From the NCBI GenBank assembly GCA_024220505.1, contig JAKZZE010000035.1, positions 62,001 to 126,000 on the forward strand: 64,000 nt of DNA, read 5' to 3'. The notes beneath the pieces were generated by a model that worked only from the letters and a program-made list of their open reading frames with translations, did not search any database and had not been told where the DNA came from. The stretch's first letter is position 1; each line of letters opens with the position of its first letter. Below, piece by piece: positions 54,683 to 64,000 of this stretch. The position numbers were made by a program, and so were the translations under genes. The stretch is from Rhizopus arrhizus. Its lineage: Eukaryota; Mucoromycota; Mucoromycetes; Mucorales; Rhizopodaceae.

Positions 54683-55938
54683 CTACTGCATTGAACTGGA
54701 AGTAGCAAAAGAGGAAGAAGCAGAAATAGAGGTTGGAAAACCAAGAGCAGAAGAAGAAAAAGCCCAGGAAGGAAAATCGGCATCATCAAGTTTGTCGGGG
54801 AACTCCACTTCAACGTTTTCTATTATTCTTCTAATAGTTGGTGGAGCCCCCTTTTTCTTCATCGACTCCTTGTATCTTTTTTGCAACTCTTCGTGGAATT
54901 GCACCACCTATAGATTAATTAAGGTATATTAGAAGATGAAATTTGTCAACAACATTTTGCTTACTTCGTTGCTTCTAAATGATGGCCGTTTGACCACGAA
55001 CGTACGACCGTTCTCGTCCTCTGGTCCATCTTCTTCATCTGACGTCCAGTCAACAGTCAGAATTTTACCAGCGAACGGGAAACGGGCGTCGAACGCGGAA
55101 GGGTTAGCCATATAAACAGATCTCCTGTTAGAGAGTTTCTATTGTAAGGTATCAATGTAAGTATTTCCTATATTTTATAGTATAATCTTCAAAATATTAA
55201 ATACTCACCGTATTTATACGGCTACGACAGGTAGTTTTTGGTGAAACAACTGTCTTCCCCTTGGCCTTGCTCATCATGTAGGAATACTTGCTCCTAATTA
55301 TAGCATTTATTTGTGAGGTGGTGAGCAAATCAAAACGATGGTGCTTTCTGGCTTGCTCATACAACAACGCCTTGACCTTTCTGTTGTTTTTGTGGGCAAA
55401 GGTAACGTCCAAGTCAAATTCGCTTCTGCGACCAACAACGTAATCACGGTAGTATTCTGCTAAATAACTCTATATGACACAGAAAGGTATAAAATATAGT
55501 TATTAAATTACAATTACTAATTTAATAAATATGTCCTAAACTTACACTGCATTCTTTTTTGGCCGCGTCGACCTCAGCTTCTGAAGCTCGCTGATGCTGC
55601 TGCTGTTGCTGTTCCGGCTGCTGTTGCTGTTGCTGCAGCAATTGTTGTAATTGCTGTATCTGAGCAGCTATTATCTCTGGTGCGAGACCAGAGGCTGCTC
55701 CGATGGCTTCAGTACCAACAGGGCTCTCCAAGCGAGGAGCTGTAACGCTACTGAAGCTTGCAACAGGAACAGGAACAGGAACAGGAACAGGAACAGGAAC
55801 AGGAGCAGGAGCAGGAGCAGGAGCAGCAGCAGAAACAGGAACAACGGTGGATGATGATCCAGCAATGCTCATGGAAATTCTTGCTCTCTTGGGAGCATTG
55901 CTGGGAACGTTGATGGGGGTGGCAGCACGACGAGACAT
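54683..55938 (-). CDS. Second CACTA-element protein, 350 aa, four exons
   Basis: Minus-strand exons 55546-55938, 55209-55469, 54965-55138 and 54683-54907. Donors GTAAGT, GTGAGT and GTAAGC; all introns are phase 0, giving 350 codons plus stop. Residues 1-60 are basic and Ser/Ala-rich; a (PV)n tract from AACAGG repeats follows, then a Gln-rich coiled stretch (IQQLQQLLQQQQQQ). The middle exons hold the best conserved-looking part (YYRDYVVGRRSEFDLDV, EQARKHHRFDLLTTSQINAI). An acidic segment (DWTSDEEDGPEDENG) comes next, and the last exon is basic then acidic. I do not recognise a domain. By position it is like the accessory DNA-binding protein many CACTA elements carry, but that role is inference. 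Confidence 0.7.
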
Positions 55939-56936
55939 TTTTTAAAACAAATTATATATGGAAGAAAAAAAAAAAAACATAAGTACAAAATAAATTGAAG
56001 ATGAACACAAAACAAGATGATACTTTTGTTTGTTCTACAAAAAAAGCGAAAAAAAAAAAGCCTTTGGAGTTAAAGATATTACATTTAAATAAAAAAAAAA
56101 AGAAGAGAAAGTTTAAACTGTTTATGAATAGCCTCTCTGAATGTTTCAATAGTTAAACAGTATTAAAGAAGACTTATTTTTAATCGATAGTGGATAACTG
56201 TAACACTGGTAAAATGAGGCTATAAAAAAAGTACTTTTTTTTTTCCTTTTTTTTTTTTCTTTTTTTTTTTTTTAAACAAAACATTCTTTCTAAAAGGTAA
56301 GTTCTTAACATTATATATATTCTATTTCTATTCTTATGGTATTTTTTTTTAGTAAAGTTGTGTTTGTTCCTTTCGTGATGTTTTAAATGGTCTTTATAAA
56401 GTCTGTCCCATGATTATCATTGCTTCTTTTACTTGTTAGTATAAGCTTGGCTGATGCTTTTTTTTCTTTTTTTTTTTTTATCTCATGATCCATCTAAAGC
56501 AAGGTACTATTACTTTTACTATATACTCAATAACTAATAATTATTATAGATGCGTACTGCTTCCTTTTTTTTTTTTACTTGTTGGTAAAGCTTAGCAAGG
56601 TTTTTCTCTTAGCCCATCTAAAGCAAGGTGCTATTATTTTTGCTACATATACTCAATAGCTAATAAATATTACAGATGTCTGCTGCTTTTTTAGTCGTTT
56701 GTATACGCTTAGCTAGTTTTCTTCCCATGGTCTATCTAAAGAAAGGTACTATTACTTTTATTATATATACACGATAGCTAATAACTATTATAGATGAATG
56801 CTGCTTTGCTTTGGCCTTTTCTATCTCTTTTCTGCCTTTGCTTTGGTTCTTAAGTACTGATGTCTTTTCGTTTGCTTTGAGTACCCAAGTCTTTGAATCC
56901 TTGTGTCTTTGAATCCTCAAGCTTGGCTTTTTTTTT

Positions 56937-57022
56937 TCTTTTTTTCTTTTTTCTTTTTTTCTTTTTTTCTTTTTTTCTTTTTTTCTTTTTTTCTTTTTTT
57001 TTTTTTTTTTTTTTTTTTTTTC
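56937..57022 (+). repeat. (CTTTTTTT)n tract
   Basis: About eight C-T7 units followed by a long T run, in the right subterminal region of the CACTA element. Confidence 0.9.
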
Positions 57023-58373
57023 TTTGAGAACTTTTTGAGTTCCACGAGGCTAATTGATGTATTTTAGATTAGATGCTGCTATTCTGGTGACATTAGGTAA
57101 GTCAAGTACACTTTTAAAACGCTACAAGCAAAGAAATACTATGTATTGTTATTATTATTTTATTCAAATAAAAAAAAAGCTATTTTTTATAAACAAAATC
57201 CCTATTTTTTTGTGTATATAAAGCAATATTATTGCAATATGAATGGTCAATAAAGAAGTATATAAAGCTATATAAGTGGTTCATAAAGAAGTATATAATG
57301 CAATATGAGTGGTCAATAAAGAAGTATATAAGGCAACATGAGTGGTTTATAAAAGAGCGAAAAGACAAATAAAGTAATGATTTACAAAGCGTGATTGGTT
57401 ACCAAGCACCATTAGATGTCAAATTGATAATAAACAAGAGCCACAACGTAACTGATGAAAGATCCATCTTGCAAGATCAGTTAACGAAAAAGTCTCCCAA
57501 CAGTCTCCTGTGTTGGCCACAAATCTTGAACCATCAATTAACCAAAGGGCAAACAATAACTTACACGATTTGTGGCAGAGACAGGAGGCTGTGCGTGGAT
57601 AAATCTCTTACCTGATTGTACACGATTGTAAATTATTTCACAAGATTGGTAAACGATTTGTTACCCAATTTACACTATTATTTGCAGTGTCAAAAAGGTA
57701 TCAAAGGCGATTATCGACCAAAATTCGACTTTGTCAGTATTATGCATGTTATTGTCCAGATTGGTTGAGATAAAAGATTTTCTTTATTAAAAGGCATGGA
57801 GGCGTAGCCAGTGTGAGCATAGTGCCTCGCCTTGGAGTGGTTATTACAGATGTAATATGAAATTGTAATAAAAAAACAGTAGAACTAAAAAAAAGGTGTA
57901 GGAGGTTCGCATGAATCGGATCTTGAAAGAGGTGATCGACATGGATAGCTTGTATGATAAGAAGAGGAGAGGGCAGCAGAGGCCAAGAGAGCAAGAGTGA
58001 AGGGCGACATAGCGCGAGATGAGGTTGGTTTGAGGGCACAGATGATACTGGCAGATGATAGATGGAGAGGGCCGAAGCCAGGAAAGAAAGATAGTTGAAG
58101 GGCACAAAGGCCAAAATGGATGTCCAGAAGGAGCAAAGGATGCTATAGCAGCAGGTAAAGTAGCTTTGAGAGCTATTAAAGAAGAGGTTAATAGCTATAA
58201 GTGTGTGTACAGAGTAAAAAGTAATATATAAAAGAGTTTTTTGTTGTTTTTTTTTTTTTTTTTTTCTCTTTTGAACAGATGAAAGTAGAGCCAACAGACA
58301 GAGGCTGGGCGGAGTTAAAGAAAGCCAAATGGCGTGAGGTAGTAAAAGCTATGTTTTTTTTTTTGTTTTTTAT

Positions 58374-58422
<49 letters not shown>

Positions 58423-58528
58423 CTAGTTTTAGTTCTTTTTTGTATTTTCCTCTTTTTTTGTATTTTCTTATATATATTTTCTTTTTTTTTTTTTTTTTTT
58501 TTTTAATCTATAAGTAAACAGCAAGGAG

Positions 58529-61500
58529 TTATTCAGCGATTGACAGTAAAGTGGAAAGGTGCACAGTTGTAGCTGGCTTGAGTTTGTCTAAGAGTAATGA
58601 GCCTGATGTATCGGATGCTGCAGGGGAAAATTCTTCATCAGGTTGACAGATTTGTTCGATTTCAAACAAGATGGCACAAACAACCGGCCACCAAGCAGAC
58701 CAACGAGAGAGAAGAGAAGGAGAATGCCGAACGGGGAGCTTGCGGGGCAACTGATTCAACACATAATCCAGCGGATTAGGGCGAGTGTTTAGAGCAACAT
58801 TTAAACGTATTGCCACCCGAAGGCAGCTCAACAAATGTGCTCTAGATGCATGTGGGTGACCACAGCGACAGGCGATAGGACGACCTGGTAGCCAACCCAT
58901 ACGCCACCTCAGGAGACGACTACGATCGTAGACGCTCATCGGTATTGTAAGGATTGGATCTACACAATGGTACGGACGGCAAGCAGAGAGAAGAATTGGA
59001 GGCTTTGGTTTTTGATAGATCGCTGCTAGATTGAGCTCGCGATAGGTCTCAGTACACAGGCGAACATGAGCGACGCAGGTAAAGTGAGCAATGCGGTTAG
59101 CTGTTGAAGCATGACCACCATTTAACGCTGGGTTGGACCATAGTGGGTTTGACGCTACTAAGGCCGGCCAACGAAAACGACTACGAGCAGGAGCCTCTTG
59201 TACAAAGCGCAGAAGGAGAGAGAGGAGGGTATCTTCAGGGAGGAAGTGGACTCGGAGGATGAACTTGAAGACCAAGATATTGGCACGTTCTTTCATGGAG
59301 GGAAGGTTGACCAAATGCTTGTAGACAGTGGTGGATGAGGTACGATGACCACCAAAAGCCATACGGAGACACTGGTCTTGAGCCTTTTCTAATAGAGTCA
59401 ACTGCTTGACCAGGAAGGTACATATGCACAGACCGTACTCAAACTTGGGCCTAATAAAGGTAGCATAGAGACGACTGGCCATGAGTCGAGAGAAGCTTGC
59501 GGATCTAATACCAATTGGCAACAGAGTCGCACGCATGGCAGAGATAGCAGAGGCTGAGTTCCTACGAATAAGATGGTCAGTGGCAATCTTACCCTGTGGA
59601 CTGAAAGGGACGCCAAGATAAGTGAACGAAGATTCCTTGGGTATGGGTGACCCGTAGAGCTTCATTCGACGTCCTCCATGGTCACTAGGGCAGTTAAGCA
59701 CGACACACTTGGCAGGATTCCACCGATAACCAAGTGACTGAGAGTGTTCTTCTGCTTTCTTGAGCAACTTTGGCATAACCTCAGGAGCAGCAATCAAAAC
59801 GACATCATCAGCATACAGCAAACAATTTATCCAGAGGCCACCGAACTCGCGTTGGGGCATGGTACTGTAATATCGTGCAGAGACAGGCAAGCGAATATCC
59901 CGAAGGACAGCAGGAAGAGAGTTGATGTACACAGAGTACAGGAAGGGAGAGAGGATTGAACCTTGCAGTACACCAGTACGAGGCCAGAACGAAGGTGAAG
60001 AGTGTCCAGCAAGTAATACCTCTATACTTACCTGATCGAATAGACACTGAAGGATGCCAAGCATGGGCTCAGAGACATATGTCTCAAGAGCACGCCATAC
60101 AATAGCACGGTCAACAGTGTCATAGGCCGACTTGATGTCCAAGAAGGCAAGGACAGGTGGTTCACCGGAGTGGTCGATAGTGTGTTGTCGGCACAGCTCG
60201 TGCAAGCACAAGGCTTGATCGAGCGCACTACGATGATGTCGAAACCCACCTTGGACAGGATCAAGTGGTGGGGCAGTGGATTCCAGCTCCTGCTGCAGGC
60301 ACAACTCGAGTAGCTTGCGCATGATCGAGGTGAGTGAGATTGGTCTATAGTTACCTGGGTCTAAGGCATCTCCTTTCTTGTAGATAGGGACTACTTGAGC
60401 AGTACACCAGGCTGAGGGGACCGATGACCACTTCCAACAAAGTTGAAAAAGGAGAGTAATCACTGGAATGACCTCATCCGCGATCGGCAACAGCATTTCA
60501 GTACGGAGGTGATCGACACCAGGGGCTTTGCGTCTCGAAAGACGTTTCAACAGAGCATGGTGTACTGTACTGGTCGTTATGGGACAGCTGGCTTCATCTA
60601 TGGGATGAGGACCATTTGGAATGAGTGGGGCAGGGTAACGAGTGTCAGGCAGGTTTACACCAGAGAACACCTGTTGGAGATGTCTTGCCATGACGGAAGC
60701 AGTAACACGGGAACCCTCGGGATGAGAGAATTGTGGTTGAACTACCCGATTGCGCTTAATCCTACTGACAATGGAGTTAGTATCAGCAAGAGGACCATAT
60801 GACAACTTGTGACAAAACTGTTTCCAAGTGAAGCGACGTCGACGACGAAGTTCAGACTTGTACCGCAAGCATGCCAAAGTATAGTCAGTCCATCTTGCTG
60901 CTTTGCTGGGACCAGAGGCTCTTTTCCAAGCACGTCTACAAGACTCGCGATGGTCAAACGCGGCCTGCAGGTCGGCTGTCCAGAACCAAGCATGGTGGCG
61001 ACTGTGAGGGCTCTTGCGACCAATGGACTGATCCAAACTAGACTGGATAATCTCATTGAATTGAAGAGTCAGTGCATCAAGATCGGGACGTACGGACGTG
61101 TAGACACCATCTGTAGAGGTATATTCTTGAAGCAACTGATGGAACGGTTGTATCTTATCTTTAAACAATTGTACATAGGTACAGTCATCGTCAGACAATC
61201 TACTTAGGTTCCAAAGTAAGCGAGGATGACTGGACGAGACAGGAGGAGGAGGGGGCACAAGACAAGAAAGAGACAGAGGACTATGATCAGACCCGAGAGC
61301 AAGATCGTCATGGACTCTTAATTGTGCGTTGTGGAGGTCCTGCGTGCTAAGGAAAAGGTCAATAACACTATGGAAATGTCGGCCTGTCATGGAGCTGAAT
61401 CGTGTGTGCGAATTATACGTGGGTATTCCAAACGCAAGTTCAGAATTCCAACAGCGTAAACCATTCTCGACGATCCAGTTGTTCAGAGCAGTGCCACGAC

Positions 61501-62026
61501 GGGTGGTGCGGTTATCACCAAGCATCTCACGGTGTCGAGCGTTAAAGTCGCCGCAGATGATGGTGTTTTGTTGTGATGGGTGGGTTTGTACGGGTAGATT
61601 GTCAAGTATTTCCATAGCTTCATCGACTGATAGTGCTGGTGGCAGGTAAACACAGTGAATCAGCATGTTGGAGACTTGACAGGTGAGGACGTATGGGGAG
61701 GTGGATGTAAAATGAGTGACTTCATATGGACAATCAGGGTGGACCAAGAGACTGATTCCCATTTCACCACGATAGGTGTTGTGTACTGGTATTGCATATG
61801 TATGGTACTGTTTCCAATTGGTGAGAAACCTCAACGGTGACAAGAGCCACGTCTCGGTAAGAAACAGTAGATGGGTAAAAGGAATGGAGTTAGTAATGGC
61901 ATCAATAGTGTGACGAGCACAACCATTGGTGTTCCATAAGGTCATAGAGAGGATATTATTTGGTATAGACGAAGGAGTGGAAGGAGGGTATACATTATGA
62001 TTGTTATTATTATTTACCTGACTCAT
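58529..62026 (-). CDS. LINE ORF2: endonuclease and reverse transcriptase, 1165 aa
   Basis: Nicks the target and copies the LINE RNA at the nick. APE-type endonuclease at about 28-255: LWNTNGCA, LTETW (E58), CGDFNARH (159-165) and GSDHSPL (245-251). Reverse transcriptase at about 515-790: PIYKKGDALDPGNYRPISL, FLDIKSAYDTVD (catalytic Asp), LQGSILSPFLY (688-698) and LLYADDVVLIA with YADD at 738-741. After the thumb, a C-terminal CxC...H...C cluster (ACRCGHPHASRAHLLSC, about 1052-1068) is the usual LINE zinc-knuckle region. No RNase H domain is seen. The frame is uninterrupted and starts at the ATG that overlaps the ORF1 stop (TAATG). Confidence 0.92.
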   Translation of the reverse strand: MSQVNNNNNHNVYPPSTPSSIPNNILSMTLWNTNGCARHTIDAITNSIPFTHLLFLTETWLLSPLRFLTNWKQYHTYAIPVHNTYRGEMGISLLVHPDCPYEVTHFTSTSPYVLTCQVSNMLIHCVYLPPALSVDEAMEILDNLPVQTHPSQQNTIICGDFNARHREMLGDNRTTRRGTALNNWIVENGLRCWNSELAFGIPTYNSHTRFSSMTGRHFHSVIDLFLSTQDLHNAQLRVHDDLALGSDHSPLSLSCLVPPPPPVSSSHPRLLWNLSRLSDDDCTYVQLFKDKIQPFHQLLQEYTSTDGVYTSVRPDLDALTLQFNEIIQSSLDQSIGRKSPHSRHHAWFWTADLQAAFDHRESCRRAWKRASGPSKAARWTDYTLACLRYKSELRRRRRFTWKQFCHKLSYGPLADTNSIVSRIKRNRVVQPQFSHPEGSRVTASVMARHLQQVFSGVNLPDTRYPAPLIPNGPHPIDEASCPITTSTVHHALLKRLSRRKAPGVDHLRTEMLLPIADEVIPVITLLFQLCWKWSSVPSAWCTAQVVPIYKKGDALDPGNYRPISLTSIMRKLLELCLQQELESTAPPLDPVQGGFRHHRSALDQALCLHELCRQHTIDHSGEPPVLAFLDIKSAYDTVDRAIVWRALETYVSEPMLGILQCLFDQVSIEVLLAGHSSPSFWPRTGVLQGSILSPFLYSVYINSLPAVLRDIRLPVSARYYSTMPQREFGGLWINCLLYADDVVLIAAPEVMPKLLKKAEEHSQSLGYRWNPAKCVVLNCPSDHGGRRMKLYGSPIPKESSFTYLGVPFSPQGKIATDHLIRRNSASAISAMRATLLPIGIRSASFSRLMASRLYATFIRPKFEYGLCICTFLVKQLTLLEKAQDQCLRMAFGGHRTSSTTVYKHLVNLPSMKERANILVFKFILRVHFLPEDTLLSLLLRFVQEAPARSRFRWPALVASNPLWSNPALNGGHASTANRIAHFTCVAHVRLCTETYRELNLAAIYQKPKPPILLSACRPYHCVDPILTIPMSVYDRSRLLRWRMGWLPGRPIACRCGHPHASRAHLLSCLRVAIRLNVALNTRPNPLDYVLNQLPRKLPVRHSPSLLSRWSAWWPVVCAILFEIEQICQPDEEFSPAASDTSGSLLLDKLKPATTVHLSTLLSIAE

Positions 62027-62028
62027 TA
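62024..62028 (-). promoter_or_regulatory. TAATG stop-start junction between ORF1 and ORF2
   Basis: Minus-strand TAA (62028-62026) and ATG (62026-62024) share one A. This is the arrangement shown for the insect LINE SART1 to couple ORF2 translation to ORF1 termination; here the coupling is inferred. Confidence 0.75.
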
Positions 62029-62576
62029 GATCTCTTCAGCTGGTTCACCAGCACCAGTAGGAGAAGGTTGATCTTGAAGAGATGGGAGAGGTTCTTGAGG
62101 GTCAACTTCATTCATTATGACATCCAGAAAGGATGTTTTGACCTTGGTGGCGGCTTGACGTGGAGGGCGGGACTTGTTTAAAAGGTCTTGGTATTGCTCC
62201 TGAGTGATCCAAGACTTGTTGAGAAAGGAGCGCGCAACTGAGGGACGCACTTCAACGCGTACGTGATCCAAGGCACGAAGGAGAGAGGCGGTGTGAATTT
62301 CACACATCTTGAGATGTCGTTCGTCATTTGTGAGATCAGCAAACTTGGAATCTCTAAGATTAGCAGCATCGCGAGGGTTGAACTCTTCCAGAGGCTTGAT
62401 GCCTGCCTTGTTGAGTGTAGTCAAAGCATGGTCTACGTAGTCATTGTGAACCAAGATGGCGACTACACGGCTGGTGGGGTAATACAAGTGGAGAATCCGG
62501 GAGTTCTCAAGGCGTAGCTTGGCTAGCTTAGCACGGGCATTACCGATGGACTCGCGGAAACGGCAAGGGAGGTATA
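62026..62576 (-). CDS. LINE ORF1, C-terminal 182 codons (5' part displaced by mariner K)
   Basis: Open from the mariner junction at 62576 to TAA at 62026-62028. It reads LPCRFRESIGNARAKLAKLR, RILHLYYPTSRVVAILVHND, NLRDSKFADL, LLRALDHVRVEV and a Pro/Ser-rich tail. These match the ORF1 at 5091-5870 in order. Predicted RNA-binding partner of ORF2. The front of the gene must lie beyond K, outside the window, so intactness cannot be judged. Confidence 0.8.
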
Positions 62577-64000
62577 CAGTAGGTCAAAAAATTGCTGCAA
62601 GGAATCCATTTTTCTCAATTTTTGTAGCGTACATCCTGCCACAATGGTACAAACTGCCTCTGTTTCCACATAGTAGATTTCCTACATGTCTTGAAAAATC
62701 CGAAAGAGTTTAAGCCCTATTGGATAAGTATTGAAGGAAGTATGAGGCGCGCAATTTGAAAATTTGAAAAAACGAAAATTTGAACGCAATGAATTTATTT
62801 ATTAATATTTAGTTGATCCTCCTTTTCTATTAATAACCTCTTGAATTCTTGCCGGCATGCTATCGATGTACCTTTGGCAAAGTTCTTTATCAAATCCATT
62901 CCATGCTTTTTGTACTCGTTCCCAAAGCTCATCCGTATTCTTTGCTCTACGTTCGTAACAGCTGAGCTTTAACTTCAGCTGATGCCATACATGTTCTATT
63001 GGATTTAAGTCCGGACTCTGAGCTGGCCAATCGTTAATATAACTCTATTGGTGACTATTCAACCAGGCTACTGTAGATTTTATCTTGTGCTTTGGGTCAT
63101 TATCATGCTGAAAGTAAATGTAGGACCAGTCGGAATTATAGTGCTCCATAGTATCACGAAGCGTGGTGTTCAAATTATGCTGGTAAACATCCGAATAAAT
63201 GCTTCCATCGTAAATTTGGCAGTCATATCCTGGACTTCCGCATGTTATACAGCCTCACGTCATCAACTTGCTAGCTCTATGCTTGACTGTAAATTTCAGG
63301 TCACGATGTTGAAAAAGACCACTTGGCCTTTTCCAATAGTAGTTACCACCATCAGATCCCCATACATTGATCTCAGATTCATTAAAGAATACCGTTTATT
63401 GTCAGTCGTCTACTGTCTAATCCTGATGATCGTTGACACATTCTAACTGATGCTACATATGTGCTTTTGTCGGAAATAGCTTCTTTTTTTCTATTGAAAA
63501 ATGGAACTCCATTGATTTCAGTACCTTAATTGCTGACTGGTATGAGATATCATAGCCAAGTTCAGCCAGCTCCCGGCATACCTCTTTGGCAGTATTTGGA
63601 ACCCCTTTAACGAATTTTCTTTTGCTTAACCGCTTCGTCACTTTGGAGTTTATTGTAGGTCTACCACCAGTATTTATTGTCCTGTTTAAAAACAACCTTC
63701 TAAAGTAACTACTAACAGTTGATTTATGTACTCCAGTCTCCTTAGCAATAGCGTACGCTGATGTGGGCTCAGTTAATGCTTGTTTGAGATTGTTTACTTT
63801 CTCGTTTGATAGTCGTTTAGGCATGTGGTTGATGATAGGGTAAAAAAGATAAATAGTGCAAGCAAGACAATTTAAAATTTAAAATAAAGGAATTGCAAGC
63901 GTCTTTATATACTGCTAACATTCTTACGATGTCAAGGATGTGAATTCATACGATAACAATCGGCTGGGTCGTATTAAAATTCGTTATTCCAAACATATGT
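62577..64000 (-). mobile_element. Tc1/mariner element K, runs off the right edge
   Basis: TA at 62575-62576, then CAGTAGGTCAAAAAATTGCTG, the same end as element C. Judged from C, the other end would lie about 200 bp beyond the window. Inserted in LINE ORF1. Confidence 0.85.
62802..63824 (-). pseudogene. Mariner K transposase, decayed copy of the C type
   Basis: N-terminus 63453-63824 (MPKRLSNEKVNNLKQALT, AKETGVHKSTVSSYFRR) stops after KAHM. Degraded middle with several stops (the NEIF region at 63360-63420 is altered). The C-terminus retains QSPDLNPIEHVWHQLKLKL and SMPARIQEVINRKGGSTKY. Older or faster decaying than C. Confidence 0.85.

Larger units (their letters stand above)
50217..57689 (+). 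mobile_element. Autonomous CACTA-superfamily element (7473 bp)
   Basis: Begins CACTGCAAATAATCG, ends ATTATTTGCAGTG, 3-bp TSD TCA at 50214-50216 and 57690-57692. It carries two spliced genes on opposite strands: the tnp2-like transposase (51616-54521) and a 350-aa protein (54683-55938). The long subterminal regions (about 1.3 kb left, 1.7 kb right) contain heptamer, 18-mer and T-rich repeats also present in the non-autonomous copies, probably transposase binding zones. Confidence 0.85.
57769..62576 (-). mobile_element. Two-ORF LINE, 5' part cut by mariner K
   Basis: On the minus strand: ORF1 (partial), ORF2, about 760 nt of 3' sequence with long A runs (48 T on the plus strand at 58375-58422), and a 3' end with TTTTAATAAAGAAAATC. 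The CACTA element lies about 80 bp beyond that end. No TSD can be assigned because the 5' end lies beyond K and the window. Confidence 0.8.

Noticed and set aside
55651..55945. Plus-strand ORFs of (GT)n/(RN)n dipeptides
   Set aside because: Antisense to exon 1 of the 350-aa gene, created by its AACAGG and CAG repeats.
57749..58294. 181-codon minus-strand ORF after LINE ORF2
   Set aside because: Lies in the LINE 3' untranslated region, begins with a poly-Lys run from an A-tract and is hydrophobic low complexity.

Overview
The window reads as an AT-rich nuclear segment from a filamentous fungus, most likely an early-diverging (Mucoromycota-type) lineage. That placement is inferred from the mix of families: short GT-AG introns, a DIRS-type tyrosine-recombinase retroelement, many Tc1/mariner elements, tnp2-type CACTA DNA transposons, two-ORF LINEs and many solo LTRs. 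The only host gene I can defend is a tRNA-Val(TAC) at 41837-41910. Nearly everything else is transposon, much of it nested, and the insertion order can be read from target-site duplications (TSDs).

Layout. 1-2037: a DIRS-type tyrosine recombinase remnant split by a solo LTR, LTR debris and an orphan mariner terminal repeat. 2768-7983: a decayed gene with a serine-recombinase-like motif between inverted arms, running into a 61-bp minisatellite rich in GGTACAC; four LINE insertions (4199, 4889, 6004, 6504), each with a 14-17 bp TSD, lie inside it. 7984-11598: no gene seen. 11599-18340: a complete but inactivated DIRS element with inverted terminal repeats, an internal complementary region and gag, RT-RNase H and YR remnants; a mariner (itself hit by a solo LTR) sits in its RNase H and another solo LTR sits in its YLDD box. 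18877-26748: nested LTRs and mariners around a lone gag ORF. 26842-32157: a broken tnp2/KDZ-like transposase gene interrupted by a mariner that contains another mariner. 32399-39670: a Ty3-like gag split by a solo LTR and joined to a decayed mariner carrying two younger mariners, one with an apparently intact DD34E transposase. 39671-41835: three related LTR-like repeats beside the tRNA gene. 41968-57689: CACTA-family DNA, namely a 2.75-kb non-autonomous copy, an abutting copy folded into a 1.7-kb-arm palindrome, and a complete 7.47-kb element with an 886-aa spliced transposase and an opposing 350-aa spliced gene. 57769-62576: a nearly full LINE with ORF1 and ORF2 joined by a TAATG stop-start. 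62577-end: a mariner inserted in that LINE's ORF1, running off the window.

The nests give a relative history. Decayed mariners B1 and B2 share the same broken transposase, so they were probably moved in trans. Several transposases are broken by only one lesion, often a C-to-T or G-to-A type stop. Six mariner-like ends have terminal repeats of about 210-235 bp in which the inner copy of the terminal motif is inverted relative to the outer one. Candidates for current activity are mariner H, the 7.47-kb CACTA element and, if its ORF1 is intact beyond the window, the LINE source family.
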